Shown piece by piece: positions 11,443 to 21,935 of a DNA stretch of 64,000 nt. Both the position numbers and the translations under genes were made by a program. The notes under the pieces are model-generated. The model was not told the origin of the DNA, did no database searches, and saw nothing but the letters and a program-made list of their open reading frames with translations. Location of the stretch: assembly GCF_035046485.1 (NCBI RefSeq), contig NC_085137.1, positions 253,974,733 through 254,038,732 of the forward strand. Reading direction: 5' to 3'. The stretch is from Aedes albopictus (taxonomy: Eukaryota > Arthropoda > Insecta > Diptera > Culicidae). How positions within the stretch are numbered: position 1 is the stretch's first letter; the number at the start of each line of letters is the position of its first letter.

Positions 11443-13494
11443 CAGAGCCGTAGCGTGCGGTTGGCCCCCGCCAAGGGCGACAGCCGCAGAGGGGCGCCGA
11501 AAAGGCCTAAGGCTAGAAGAAAACAGGATGATGCTATTGTTTTCTTGAATGTGTAGATGGGGGAGAATCGACTGTATTCTGTGCAACTCGGATTTTGACG
11601 GGTTAGATAACAACTCGTTTTGATTTAACAAGACTGCGTAGCCGTCAAAATCCGAGTTTTCTTGAATGTTATCAAGATTTCACCATTTTCAGTATCTAAG
11701 ATTGACAATATGTTTTTTTTTCTAAGTTTCTCCATTTTCTCAAAAAATCAGAATTCTCTAGTTTATTTTGAACATTTACCATGATGTCTTCAGGGAATTT
11801 ATCTACTATTCTATTTTGAGAAACTATATTTTTGTTTTTTAATGAGCAAATCAAAATCAATATGCTTTCAATATTCTAGTAAAACTTCTGTCTAAAAGTC
11901 ATTTTTGAAAATTCCTAAACAGGTTAACAAGAGAATGTCTTAAGGCTACTTCTAAGGATTTTCTACGCACTTATTTATTTTTTTTATTTCTTCAGAAATT
12001 CAAGATCTAGGATATCTAGGAATTTATTTATTCAGAAATTAGTCAAAGAGTTATTCCTGATATTTCTCTAAGGATTTTTTCAAATAATCTTCCAAATTTT
12101 TCTCAAGGAATTTCAGCAAATCCTTGAAGATCCAAAAAATCTTCATACTTCTATTTCTCAATACTACTATTCCACATTTTTTTCTTTTTTTTTTCCTGGA
12201 AAATCTTCATTAATTTTTTGTTTTAATTTTCCAGAATTTCCTTCAGAAATTCTTATAGAGATTCCTGCAAAAATATCTTTAAGGTTTACTTTGAAACTGT
12301 AAATTTCCTCAGTAGTTCCTCCACAGATTTCTATTCAAAATCCTGCAGCGATTCCTTTAGAAATCCCTCCAGGGATTCTTCAGAAATACCTTTGAAAGTT
12401 CAGAAAATATTATAGATATTGTTTAGAAAATCGTCTTTTTTTTTAGTAAATTAACTAATGTTTTCTTTAGTAAGTCCTGTATGGATTCCTTCATAACGCT
12501 TACAAAATTTTTCATTAATTCTTTCCGAAATTGTTTCATGTTCACTAGAGATTGCTGCATGAATTTCTACCAGAATTCCCTTAGAAAACCTTTCATGAAT
12601 TTTCTCCTTCCTGAAATTCCTACAAAAAACCATAAATTTGAAATAATAATTTCTTTCAGATATTTATTTGAGTATTTTATTGGAAAATCTGCCATTGATT
12701 TTACAAAATTTCTCCAAAGGATACTTTTGAAAGTCTCCATGGATTGCTTAAGAAACTTCAACAGGGGTTTCGTCAAAAAATCTAGCAAGTTCTCTTTCAG
12801 CAATTCTTCCAATGTTTCACCACAAATTCTGTTTGTGGCGTTTCTTCACGAACTACTCCATGAATTCCTGCAAGAAAAACTCCTGAATTCCATTGGAAAT
12901 TCTTGATGATATGTCTCACGGATTTCCATGTGCACCGAATATTCTAGCAGGAATTCTTCAAGAGATTCCAACTAAAGCTCAAATGGAGATTTATTTAGGA
13001 ATTTCTCCTGGTATTTATCCATATCCATGATTACTGAAACTTTTCTTACAGATCTTCTGGAAAATATTTTGGAAGAACCAATTGAAAACAAAATTCAGTT
13101 GCACAAAAATTTCAGAAAAGAAAAGAAAAATACTGTAAGATTTTTTGAAGAAATTCATGCATTATTTTTGTTAGGAATCTGAAATGACATGTCTAATTAT
13201 TGTGCTCATCTTAGTGAGATTCTTGAAATGCAAAAATTTGTTCGTACTTCTACTCGTAAGTATAAGAGAAATAAATTTTAGAAAATTTCTGGGCAACTCT
13301 CATTGAAATTCCCAAAGAAAAACACTATAAAAAATTGGCGTGAATTTATGTCTTCAAGCCACCGAAATCAACCTTTTCAAGAATTTTATAAAAATAAATT
13401 ACTACAGAGTTTTGCTAATTATCAATTTCCAATTGTCGTGGGGCGCCAATCTGAATGCTTGCCAAGGGCGCCATGGGACCACGCTACGGCTCTG
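11443..13494. mobile_element. Non-autonomous hAT element with 8-bp target duplication GTTACATA
   Basis: Terminal repeats CAGAGCCGTAGCGTG (left) and cacgctacggctctg (right) are exact complements. GTTACATA stands at 11435-11442 and again at 13495-13502. An 8-bp duplication with CAGAG-type ends is diagnostic of hAT. The subterminal words ccaagggcg and ggggcgcc recur near both ends. The 2-kb interior is almost wholly degenerate repeat, with no transposase. Confidence 0.88.
11950..13380. repeat. Degenerate short-period repeat filling the hAT element
   Basis: Endless variants of ttccttcagaaattcct / tccaggaatttct. Open frames here, including 12481-12906 (141 codons) and 12567-12812, are rich in F, L, N and K and trace the repeat; they are not genes. 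Confidence 0.75.
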
Positions 13495-13502
13495 GTTACA
13501 TA

Positions 13503-14228
13503 TCAAATGATACGAAGTTCCAGAGTCGGATTCTCAGCTAAGATATGTATACAAATAAAGCAGCCTGTTGAGGCTTATCGTGGACAAAACCATAAGTAGG
13601 AAAACCACATTGAGTTATCTCAATTGCGTTTCTGCCCCGAGATTCCTTAAAAGTGGCAACAAGACTCCTGCATGGGGGCATCCACAAATACTAAATTTTG
13701 CTGCTTGACGTAATGTTGAGAAGAGATGTCGGGTTTTGAGCATTTGGTAAATCCAATTGGATATCATTAAAGATAAACAGGAAAATCCGTACGGCTTCCA
13801 ATATGCAATCGAAAGGTACGTGTTCAAAAGTACCCTGAAAATCCAAGAAAACACCAAAACAAAATTGCTTTTGAGTGAATGTTTTCTCAATATCGTAAAC
13901 AATATTGTTGAAAACGAATCACAGTGGACTTTCCATTTTGGAAGCATGTTGGTTGACATGTTTGCTAAAAAAAAACATCACGGATGTGATGCTCGACAAA
14001 CCGTTCTAATCATTTCATTTGATAGGTTTTATCTTCATAATGCATCGATCCACTTCCGGAATAAACTTGACAGTTATAATCCTGTCAAGATTTGGGAATA
14101 GCAATGCTGCAAACAAGCAATTTTATCAAAACATGTTTAAAGTATTGACACTTTGGAGATTAAAAAGGAGCAAAGCGATTTAGTGCACATTCAATCGTTA
14201 TCTATCAGGTTATTCATCCGAAGATATA
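13503..14228. other. Unrecognised stretch with two opposed open frames
   Basis: Open frames of 114 codons exist on both strands (13757-14101 plus, 13615-13959 minus). The plus product includes NIVNNIVENESQW and FHFGSMLVDMFAKKK. Neither resembles a known domain and they overlap antisense, so at most one could be real. The sequence could be a decayed transposon. Confidence 0.3.
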
Positions 14229-14719
14229 GGGTACGTGTACCAATTATGGCACTACTTAAGGAAACCTATTTATACAAAAATAACGAGAAGACCAACGAAT
14301 GTCATCAATAAATTAAAAGACAGCTTAGTTTCCATACTTTACAGGAAAAATATAGAAACGGAGCCAAAACTACTTTTAGTATTTATTACAACGTGTGCCA
14401 ATGATAGGAACCCTGTACCAGTTATGGTTACATTTGTTAACTTCGGTTCCTTTTCGCACTAATCGCATGCATTCCTTATGGGGTTAGCCATAACTGGTAC
14501 ACTATGGCGAAAAAAGGTGCAAGGAAGCCGAAATTTTAAGGAAAATGATTTATTTCTACCATGATTTGAGGAAAATGTGGAGTTTAAATGAGTGCGACTA
14601 TCTTTTGTGAACGTGATCTGTTGTACACAAATTTTTTTCCTGTTGATTTACATCGTTAAAGGGTGAAAATCAACTATGGCGAATAATTGGTACTATAGCC
14701 ATAATTGGTACACTTACCC
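14229..14719. mobile_element. TA-flanked element with GTACCAATTATGGC motifs, 491 bp
   Basis: TA at 14227-14228 and 14720-14721. Ends GGGTACGTGTACCAATTATGG (left) and, reverse-complemented, GGGTAAGTGTACCAATTATGG (right), the latter followed by a second inner copy tagtaccaattatt. Further variants (gtaccagttatgg, ccataactggtac) lie at about 14415 and 14488. A truncated second copy lies at 35409-35738. Confidence 0.82.
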
Positions 14720-14929
14720 TAATATCCACACATGTCTGTATCGAATAAGGATTCCAGGAAACCATCAAAGGAAGTTAATTGCTGCTCGAGGCATGACACG
14801 CGAGATTGACATTTCATTTTTACTGAAAGTAACAAACATCGGGTAAAACGCAAAATGCGAAACCATATAGGTATTAATTAAAGCTAAGACATCTACATAG
14901 AAATCCCCTCTACAAAAGTAAGGTTCTTG

Positions 14930-15213
14930 AGCCAAAGCTGTTATTTATGCTGAAGATTGATTTGAGCTGTCATAACCGTAGCCACTACCCAAACTAGGCA
15001 AGATCAAACTACAATCAAATTACAATCACAACACAAGAAAAAAAGAGCAGCGACAAAAACCAATTCAGTATCGATTGAAGAATGCGCAGAGCCATATAGA
15101 TTATAATTAAAGCTAATAAACAACATACTAATAATCCCACCCTTATTAGGCCTCGCAGTTAAGGTTGAAGTAGGATTGCTGATAATCTCGGAGAAACACA
15201 AGGTCAACTGAAC
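14930..15213 (+). mobile_element. Jockey-type LINE 3'-UTR segment (first part)
   Basis: From gctgaagattgatttgagct through gccactacccaaactaggc it matches the region after the RT at 28650-28870, and cccacccttattaggcc matches 29115-29132. The repeat is interrupted at 15214 by a TA-flanked element and resumes at 16154 with attgctccggttagcgcag, as at 29180. Confidence 0.65.
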
Positions 15214-15215
15214 TA

Positions 15216-16151
15216 CCGTATGCGTGATAATGTTTGCACCATCGTTAAATAACGTTCCAGTTTTACTTGTGAATACAATGTATTGGTTTTATTTGAAGGC
15301 ATTTAAGCTATAACTCATATCATAGTAGGCTGTGAAGAAAAAGTGTTGATTTTCTTAGTTAAACACTTGCATAATGACTAAGTGGCAACCTAGCTCGTGA
15401 TTTGTCCACGCGCAAATGTCGAAGAGTGTCCGTGGTAGTGTCAAAGTCAAGATTAACAATTTTTGAGTTTATTTTTTTATTTTGACATTGCCTAATGGCG
15501 TAGACATTGACACACAAACAAAACTTAATATAACTATTGATTCTGGAATTTGGTATGGATCGACAGTTTTTCGGAAATTGAAAAAAAAAACGGATGTTGC
15601 GTTCGGGCAAATTCAAGACTTTCTTATATGGCGCTACTCGTAGCTCCTGGATGCCATTGGTAATAATGTAATTTTTTTTTCTATGGTCGACGGATCATAA
15701 AGGCCACCGTAATTTTCCTTTTCGATATGCCATGCCGTTAAGTCGCTGATTTCGCGTTTCTTTGCCATTTTTCTCATTGAGCGCATATAATTCACCCGAA
15801 CCTTCTTTTTAATGGCAGCGATAGCCTTCTTAATCCATGTTAACCTTGGACGACCAGTGGACACCTTCGGGAATAGTTGCCCTTGCTTTTTTTGGTCTAA
15901 GACCGTTTTACGGTTCTTCTGAACACTCCTGAAATGTCTTTTTTAATATTTGCGCGTGGACAAGTCCCGACTACCGCTGCCACCCCATCATTGTGCAAAT
16001 TTTAAACTTAAGAAATCGGATTTTTTTTACCCGCAACCTACTGTGATATGAGTGAGAGCTTACGTGCATGCAGTAAAAACCAAGACATTGTGTGTGCAGG
16101 TGATATGGGTACCTTATTTGTACGATGGTGCAAACATTATCACGCATACGG
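15216..16151 (-). mobile_element. Dead Tc1/mariner element, TA target site, long TIRs
   Basis: TA at 15214-15215 and 16152-16153. The left end CCGTATGCGTGATAATG and the reverse complement of the right end agree over about 30 bp through tttgcaccatcgt. Removing the element rejoins the LINE 3'-UTR repeat exactly as in the 29170 copy, an independent check of the boundaries. The interior holds a decayed minus-strand transposase N-terminus. Confidence 0.85.
15634..15920 (-). pseudogene. Transposase fragment, Tc1/mariner helix-turn-helix region
   Basis: The minus-strand product contains STGRPRLTWIKKAI, then VNYMRSMRKMAKKREIS. This resembles the linker and second helix-turn-helix (SGRPRT...; NPKRSMRKMAKEL) of mariner-like transposases of the D37E type. 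Upstream on the same strand FRSVQKNRKTVL extends the match. The DDE/D catalytic core is not recognisable, so the copy cannot be active. Codons and frames are eroded. Confidence 0.6.
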
Positions 16152-16153
16152 TA

Positions 16154-16385
16154 TTGCTCCGGTTAGCGCAGTTAGGTCAGAATAATATTTTGTGCGCCTG
16201 TAAATTTACCATTACGTATCCTTTGGAGTTCTAATCTTCCTTTCCCATCCATCAGCTGTCGCAAGGACGTGGCCAGCCCAGTTTTCGACCATTGGAGGAT
16301 TGCGTTAGTCTCGTCTAAGAGTCTTTGTACTTTGGTTCGGACGGAAAGGAGGCAGCCCTCATAACAGCGGTCTAGGACTGTATTC
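16154..16385 (+). mobile_element. LINE 3'-UTR segment (second part) and flank
   Basis: attgctccggttagcgcagt continues the LINE 3'-UTR repeat after the mariner insertion. Similarity to the 29180 copy fades after about 16185, and the rest to 16385 is unrecognised. Confidence 0.45.
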
Positions 16386-16722
16386 TTACTTACTACTTAC
16401 TTGGTGGTGCAGAGGGCCGAATTGAAAGATTTCCATCGTGGGCGATTGCCAGCCATCGCCTTGACCTGTGGCCAGGTCAAATTCTGTCGACTTGTTTGAT
16501 TTCGTTATTGAGGCGCGCCGCCATGAGCCTCTGGGTCTGCCTCTGCTGCGATGTCCTGCTGGGTTCCAATATAACGCTTGCTTGCAAATTTCGTTTCCGC
16601 CCCCGCCTAGAGTGTGGCCGACCCATCTCCACCTTCGCTCCCGAATTTCTGTAGCTATCGGCTTTTGATGACATCGACGATGGAGCTCCTTGTTGGAGAT
16701 TTAATTGTGAGGCCACCATGCA
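16386..16722 (-). pseudogene. RTE-type LINE, 3' end (C-terminal RT and tail)
   Basis: Minus-strand reading gives a frame-shifted match to the end of the RTE-type RT ORF: TEIRER(K)W..W-GH-type words, then GRGNEICKQAL, NPAGHRSRGRP and LNNEIK(Q)VDR. On the plus strand 16386-16402 is a cttactta-type short tandem tail, normal for RTE 3' ends. It is continuous with 17965-19560 once the nested element 16733-17960 is removed: the coding sequence resumes at the codons for ...AWWP... Confidence 0.72.
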
Positions 16723-16732
16723 TGAATTATAT

Positions 16733-17960
16733 TTATTTATTTATTTATTCCAATCGACCTATATGGTCTTATTGAAAACTTATACACTAAACAAACTCAT
16801 AACTAACTGATAATAAGGCACAACTAGCATTTGAACAAACATCATTCGACAACAACAAAAAATAAAGGCAATGCAAAAAGCACATAACATCAATCTCAAT
16901 CACATGACAATCAGTTCACGGTTCACAGCAAAATATCAGTTCAAAGTTCAATATAGTCGCGAGTTTTATATACGGTTAGGTTTCCAAGTAACTATACGAT
17001 TTTCGAATTATCTATATTTAACATTTTTCGGCCAAGTAGAAGGTTGCATAGCAAGACTTTTGAATTCATTTGGTATAACAACTCTGAATGAAACGAAATC
17101 AATCACATTATTGGCCGATTTGTTTGATATAAGCTTCTTCACCCTAACATTTCTAGAATCAGTCAAACTCAAATTCTCACAAACAAGTCGTTCGATATCT
17201 CTTTCAGTGGTGTGGCATTCGATATTTGTTATAAACAGAGAAAACGTATCGTTGCAGTCTGTTAAATCTGTTGGAACAGTAGAAGAATTTCCGCTCACAA
17301 ATGCATTGGTATGTATCTTTTTAGTACCATCGAGGAGATGAGTGCGATCTATCGGTGATAAATCAGGAGTTGAGTGTTGCTTCCCAGTAGTATCGATGCC
17401 ATTAGATTTGCGTTCTGATGCCATTGTAGCGAGTGTTTCAATTATACCGGCAACCTTTGTTTTCAAATCGTCGATTTCAGCCTCACACGTAGTCGGATGA
17501 GAGCAGCACACATCATTTGTTTTGCTCTCGTTTGCGTCACGGGTTGTGCAGAAATCCAGCAAGCATTTGTCGCACATCCAGAGAACGTTTTTGGAAAATA
17601 AGGCATCCACCGTTGCTTCCGTTATTCCCACACAAGCAGCGTGATAGCGTTTAGCACACCTTCCTTCACATACGGTGTAGCGGTCGCATTTTCGGTCGAT
17701 AGTGTTGAGACATTCATTGCACTGTATTACGGCGATATGATCTCTCGAACCGTGAGAGAAGCTTGTAATGGCCGGTTTTAGTCTTGTAAACAGCGGTTTG
17801 GTCACAAAATTTGTCACAGATATTTGTATCGCACAACGCTTGATACTTGCTGAAAGTTATACAGCAACACGATGTAGCGTAACTATTTACGTTCTATTGT
17901 TTATGACGGTTTTTGCTGATCGACAAACAAACAAATTTTCGATAAAAATAGAGGAACTAT
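16733..17960 (-). mobile_element. ORF1-only LINE derivative (CR1-like), nested in the RTE LINE
   Basis: Minus-strand order: short 5' UTR (17960-17818), intact ORF1 (17817-17008), about 270 bp of 3' UTR, then a (AATA)n tail, seen as tttatttatttattta at 16733-16752. No endonuclease or RT ORF lies between ORF1 and the tail. Flanking gaattatat and gaactatac could be a diverged target duplication (8 of 10). Because the surrounding RTE coding sequence is split, the element arrived by insertion. Confidence 0.72.
17008..17817 (-). CDS. LINE ORF1 protein with PHD-like zinc finger and RRM-like region
   Basis: 269 residues, start ATG at 17815-17817, no internal stop. Residues about 30-90 hold a PHD-type cysteine/histidine pattern: IQCNECLNTID, then CEGRCAKRYHAACVGI, ending WMCDKCLLDFC. 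A charged segment (EIDDLKTKVAGIIETL, about 112-128) could be a coiled coil. The C-terminal third (FITNIECHTTERDIERL, about 193-209; ...FVSFRVVIP) resembles the RNA-binding domain of LINE ORF1p. The end, PSTWPKNVKYR, is the usual C-terminus of CR1-like ORF1 proteins. Such proteins coat LINE RNA as nucleic-acid chaperones. The frame is clean in a region full of decayed coding sequence. Exact clade uncertain. Confidence 0.75.
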   Translation of the reverse strand: MTNFVTKPLFTRLKPAITSFSHGSRDHIAVIQCNECLNTIDRKCDRYTVCEGRCAKRYHAACVGITEATVDALFSKNVLWMCDKCLLDFCTTRDANESKTNDVCCSHPTTCEAEIDDLKTKVAGIIETLATMASERKSNGIDTTGKQHSTPDLSPIDRTHLLDGTKKIHTNAFVSGNSSTVPTDLTDCNDTFSLFITNIECHTTERDIERLVCENLSLTDSRNVRVKKLISNKSANNVIDFVSFRVVIPNEFKSLAMQPSTWPKNVKYR

Positions 17961-17964
17961 ACTA

Positions 17965-19560
17965 AACAGCGACTTCACATAGGCTCTATTGCTGAAGACC
18001 TGCAGCCGTTGAGTGTTCTCCACTGAAACACGCCAAGTTTCACTGGCGTACAGCAGCCCAGATTTCACGCTCGAGTTGACCATTCGGATTTTGGTGCGTC
18101 GACTAATGTTTTCCCATATATTTCTTACACTCACAAAGGCAGCCCTCGCCTTCTTGTTCCGTGCACCTATGTCGATCTTCTGGCCACCATTGGCCGCCAT
18201 TGGGCTTCCAAAATATTGAAGGCTTTCAACATTCTCCACTACTTGCCCAGCTACCGTAAATCTGGAAGGGTTAACCGTGTTTACATCCAACGATTTGGTC
18301 TTGTTGACGTTGAAGATCTGCCGCCGAGGAGCGATCAGCAAGATCATCAAGCTTACTCTGCATATCAGACATCCGTTGAGATAAGAGAGTAACGTCATCA
18401 GCCAGTTCGAAGTCATTTAGGTGCTCCACGGTAAGATAAGAAGCTGTTGCGGTGATAATACACATCCTTGCCTCACTCCAGCAACGACCCGGATGAGATC
18501 GGACAAGACACCGTTATGCAGTACTTAGTACGAAAATGTCCTGTACTGTGCTTCAATGAGGCCGATGATTTTCTCAGGGACACGCTTGCGCCTTAGGATT
18601 CATCACATGTTTTTGTAACTGAGACGGTCGAAAGCTTTTTCAATGTAATCAATGAACACCAGGTAGAGAGGTTCTTGGAATTTATTGATTTGCTCCAGTA
18701 TAATACGGAGTGTGACAATATAAATAGTTCACACAGGATCGTCCGGCACGGAATCCTGCTTTGGGACCATCCATTAAGTATGTCACGGTCCTAGGAGGGA
18801 TGGGGGATGTGAAAGTGTGACAAGCAATGCATTAGGTATAGGAAATAGGGGGGGAGAGGAGTCGAAAATTTTCTCTTGCTACCGTCGGAGCATTGCGTTA
18901 ATCTTCTCCTGTATCCGGTTAAGGATCACTTTGCAGAGGACTTTGAGAACGATACGAAGCAGCACGTTCCATGACGTGCTCATAGTCCGAGTAGTCGGAA
19001 CCCAGCTTCGCATTGAAGTGGTCCATGAGGATTGTGATATCACCTTTCGGTATCTTGTCCACGACAGCATTCAGTTGGCTGTAAAAGTTCACTGTGTCTT
19101 GCATTTTGACAGCATCGGTAGACGCGTAGGCCATAGTATAGCAGAATTTGAACCAACGCCAATCTGTGTTCTCCAAAGTTCGACAAACGGACTTCACTCA
19201 GTCCTAGGATCTCAAGCTTCGTAGGGCATGTCTCTTTGGCTAGTTGTGCCCGTTTACCCTCCTTGGCTAGGGTTAAAAATTCCAAGTTCCAATTCTTGTT
19301 TGTTGCTTCACGCTTAAAGTCGTTACCGTTGTATCAGTTCGTAATCTTTCATTTTCGGTTTGTGTGACGGTTTTTAGGTTTCGGAAGCAGTAGGTTGTTG
19401 GCCTAAGGTTCCCTATCCACCGTGGTGAGGCTGCCACCTTAGGTATAGCTTCCGTTGGAGGAGCATTGCATACTCAGTCGCTGGCTGGATGTCAGAACAG
19501 ACGCTGTTTGAGCCGCACCTCCTTGGTGAACAGACGCTCGGAACGTACCTCTTCAATCTA
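17965..19560 (-). pseudogene. RTE-type LINE, endonuclease and RT remnant
   Basis: Minus-strand words in order: LAREG-like start KRAQLAKET, EILGLSEVRLSNFGEHR (endonuclease start, about 19230), MKSVCRTLENTDWRW and ILMDHFNAKLGSDYSDYE (endonuclease, about 19050), RT fragments about 18780-18480, then NVNKTKSLDVNTVN, GQVVENVESLQYFGSPM, IDIGARNKKARAAF and SRRTKIRMVNSSVKSGLLYASETW (18290-18050). The order is that of an RTE/BovB-like single ORF, and the product would be an endonuclease-reverse transcriptase. At least five frameshifts and several stops kill it. The 5' leader reaches about 19560. The ORF resumes in 16386-16722 after the nested insertion. Confidence 0.78.
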
Positions 19561-20967
19561 GCTTCGTGTGTAGGGTAAGGCTTGGGGTAAGGTACAATTT
19601 ATACAATGGGAGAAATATTCAAAGTTCCACAGAATAAGTAGGATTATAATTTTATTTAGTGACCCTATCCCCTCAAATATGAATTTAGCACACTTCTATT
19701 GTACAATGCTTATGGGTGAGATCAACCATTATACTCATTGAGTTGTTTACTCATATCGCAGTTGAAGATCATATCGCACGAAAGAGTGCGTTAGGCGAGG
19801 CAAAACTTCTGACAATAAGTGCGTATATTGTAATTTACACCCCGAAATTAAATAGCCTCTACCGTATCGTTCTCGCCGTCCACTGCTTTGGCTTGAATTT
19901 GTAGTCTCGTTTCGTCAGCTACACGATTGGATTAAAAAGAAGTGGATTACGGCTGCTGCAGGGTTTCATCAGGTTCCGCTTCAGCAACACCCGGTCAACC
20001 GCTCGTGTCGGACGACCCGGTTAGTGCCAAGTTAAAAATGACAACGGAACGTCATAACAAAGCATTACAGGTTGCTAATGTTCTAAGTTTAGATTTGCGT
20101 TATAATTTATTATGAAGTGCTCACGTTGTTGTGAGTCGTACGTGCGATATGGGATGGATGCCGCACGTTTACCTAGATTTTTTGGCGGGAAGTAGAATAA
20201 AAGTCCGTTCACGTTGCCTCAAACAAATTGTACCCATTTTATTTTGTTAATTTTTCTCCTCTCTTTGTATTTTCAACTGAGCTCACATTTTGCTTCCCCT
20301 TTTACACGAGATGTGTATCTAATGAAAATTTATAATAAGAGTTAAATTCTGAAGGAGAGGAGATAGTATCTCGTACTTGCCTCGAACCGACTACAATACA
20401 CGCCGGGATTCGTTACAAAATACTCTGCCAAATTTGTGGAAATACCTTACCGAACGTTCGTCCCGATGCTGCAAGCTAATAAATTATCATTTTCAAGACT
20501 AGATTGTGCATACATTTTGTTTTCTCGTAGATACTGAACGTACCTCAACAGCTGCACGTCGGCCGTTGCCAAGAGATTCAATTAAAAGCGAGGCAAGTTA
20601 GTCACTTAAATACAAGTGCATTGTTTTAAAATTGTTAGATTTTTTTTGTTTTAAGCTTCTTGCACAAATAAACAGATTTCGCAACTTGCTGCGCAGGCTG
20701 ACCTTTTTTACCAATCTGTTTTGATCTCACATTGAGTAAGTGCATCTACACATGCAACCTATGAATGTTTACTGTGGATAGGTACATATAATTGATAGTA
20801 TTGTGTGACCAGCTTTAGCATTTATTAGCGCGAGTCATTAAGAACATCTTGTTTTGTAAATCTCTAATCATTTTTTTTTCTTATAAGATGGAAAAACGAA
20901 GTTCTTTCGAAAATAAGATTGGCATTGACCAACGTGCGTTGGGGCGATGAAACAGAATTTAGCTCAC
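19561..20967. other. Unrecognised stretch
   Basis: No coding region, repeat or RNA recognised. A short tandem-free, moderately AT-rich sequence; probable intergenic DNA. Confidence 0.4.
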
Positions 20968-21069
20968 CATGCGTCTCCATCGAGCCACCAAGTAGTATAG
21001 TAGGGTAACCGTTCCCTTCGTTATGGTAGTACCTAATGTTGCGGTAATGGCAATTGAGTACGTCTTCGA
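20968..21069 (-). other. Possible isolated exon (weak)
   Basis: On the minus strand a 102-bp segment is bounded by an acceptor-like acatttcag and a donor-like GTGAGC and is open in two frames. One frame reads ...GTVTLLYYLVARWRRM, a hydrophobic stretch followed by basic residues; the other reads ...CHYRNIRYYHNEGNGY. No partner exon was found, so this may be chance. Confidence 0.15.
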
Positions 21070-21230
21070 CTGAAATGTAACCAGAAGGCATTTTTAATAG
21101 ATGTATTATGCTTAAATTATGAGATTGCCCAATTTGGGTGCTTCAGATTTGCCCAAAAATCTTTTTTGCAGGCTGCTTGAGCCCGTAAGTAGAATAACAG
21201 TGTATTTCTATTAGCCCGTATGAGATTCTT

Positions 21231-21580
21231 CATAAATATTAACTTCTTTTCTCGATCAGCCTAGATAGCTGTGTAGTGTCCGTAGCGGTTGTCACATTTG
21301 GCTAAGAATAACACTACGGACTGCCTGTTCCGGTGGTAAGAGTCCATTAAACAGGTGATCCCTAATTCATGGTGCGATGCGGCTATATGCTTACCGTGCC
21401 TAGGAATGAATGGTTAGGGGGGGGTCTAAAAAATCTTAACCGCTTAACGGAGCCTGTGGGTAGCAGGGCGCCCTCCACAGTATTTTGCCGTTACTGCGCT
21501 AATCGGAGTGTGTGTGTCAACGAACTTCGTTTGCTAAATGGCGACTTCACTTGCTCTGATGAGGAAGTTTTGGAATGTTT
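21231..21580 (-). mobile_element. Jockey-type LINE 3'-UTR segment
   Basis: The reverse complement matches 29110-29487: both hold the words cctagatagctgtgtagtgtc, cctaggaatgaatggttagg and ggcgccctcc (or close variants). Orientation is minus, opposite to the RT fragment that follows at 21700. Confidence 0.65.
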
Positions 21581-21699
21581 ATGAAGTACACACTTCGCCG
21601 GATGTAATATCCACACATATTCGGATGATCAGGTTCTTTTCTTGTAGTTTGTGTTTTTGTGTATTCCCAAATGCTAGCGGAATATTACTGTAAAGTTTA

Positions 21700-21935
21700 T
21701 TTTAAAAGTGGGTGGAGCGTCGTATAAAGTAGCACAGAATTTCAGACCTATCATGTTGATCTATTTTTTTTTTCTGAAATGGTTAGAACGAATTGTGGAT
21801 CATCACAGCCGCGATGTCCATCTGCTCAACGTGCCTCTTCATGTGTACCAACATGCTTACCAATCTGGATAGTCCACTGTGACTCTTTTATACAAGGTTG
21901 TTTACGATGTTGAGAAATCATTCACTCAAGAGTGT
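21700..21935 (+). pseudogene. Jockey-type LINE RT fragment (fingers/palm)
   Basis: Plus-strand reading gives AQNFRPIMLIYFF, LKWLERIVDHHSRDVH, VPLHVYQHAYQSG and STVTLLYKVVYDVEKSF. These correspond to the RT region around motif 2 (FRPISLTSF..LKTLERLVD....HAYQSGKSTVTAL) of Jockey-clade LINEs. One stop (TAG after AYQSG) and several substitutions inactivate it. It is in inverse orientation to the adjoining 3' UTR at 21231-21580. Confidence 0.7.

Noticed and set aside
12481..12906. 141-codon open frame as a gene
   Set aside because: Low-complexity F/L/N/K product traced from the degenerate filler of the hAT element; the antisense frame is open too.
13757..14101. 114-codon open frame as a host gene
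   Set aside because: An equally long frame overlaps antisense, no splice or start context, no domain; noted as unexplained only.
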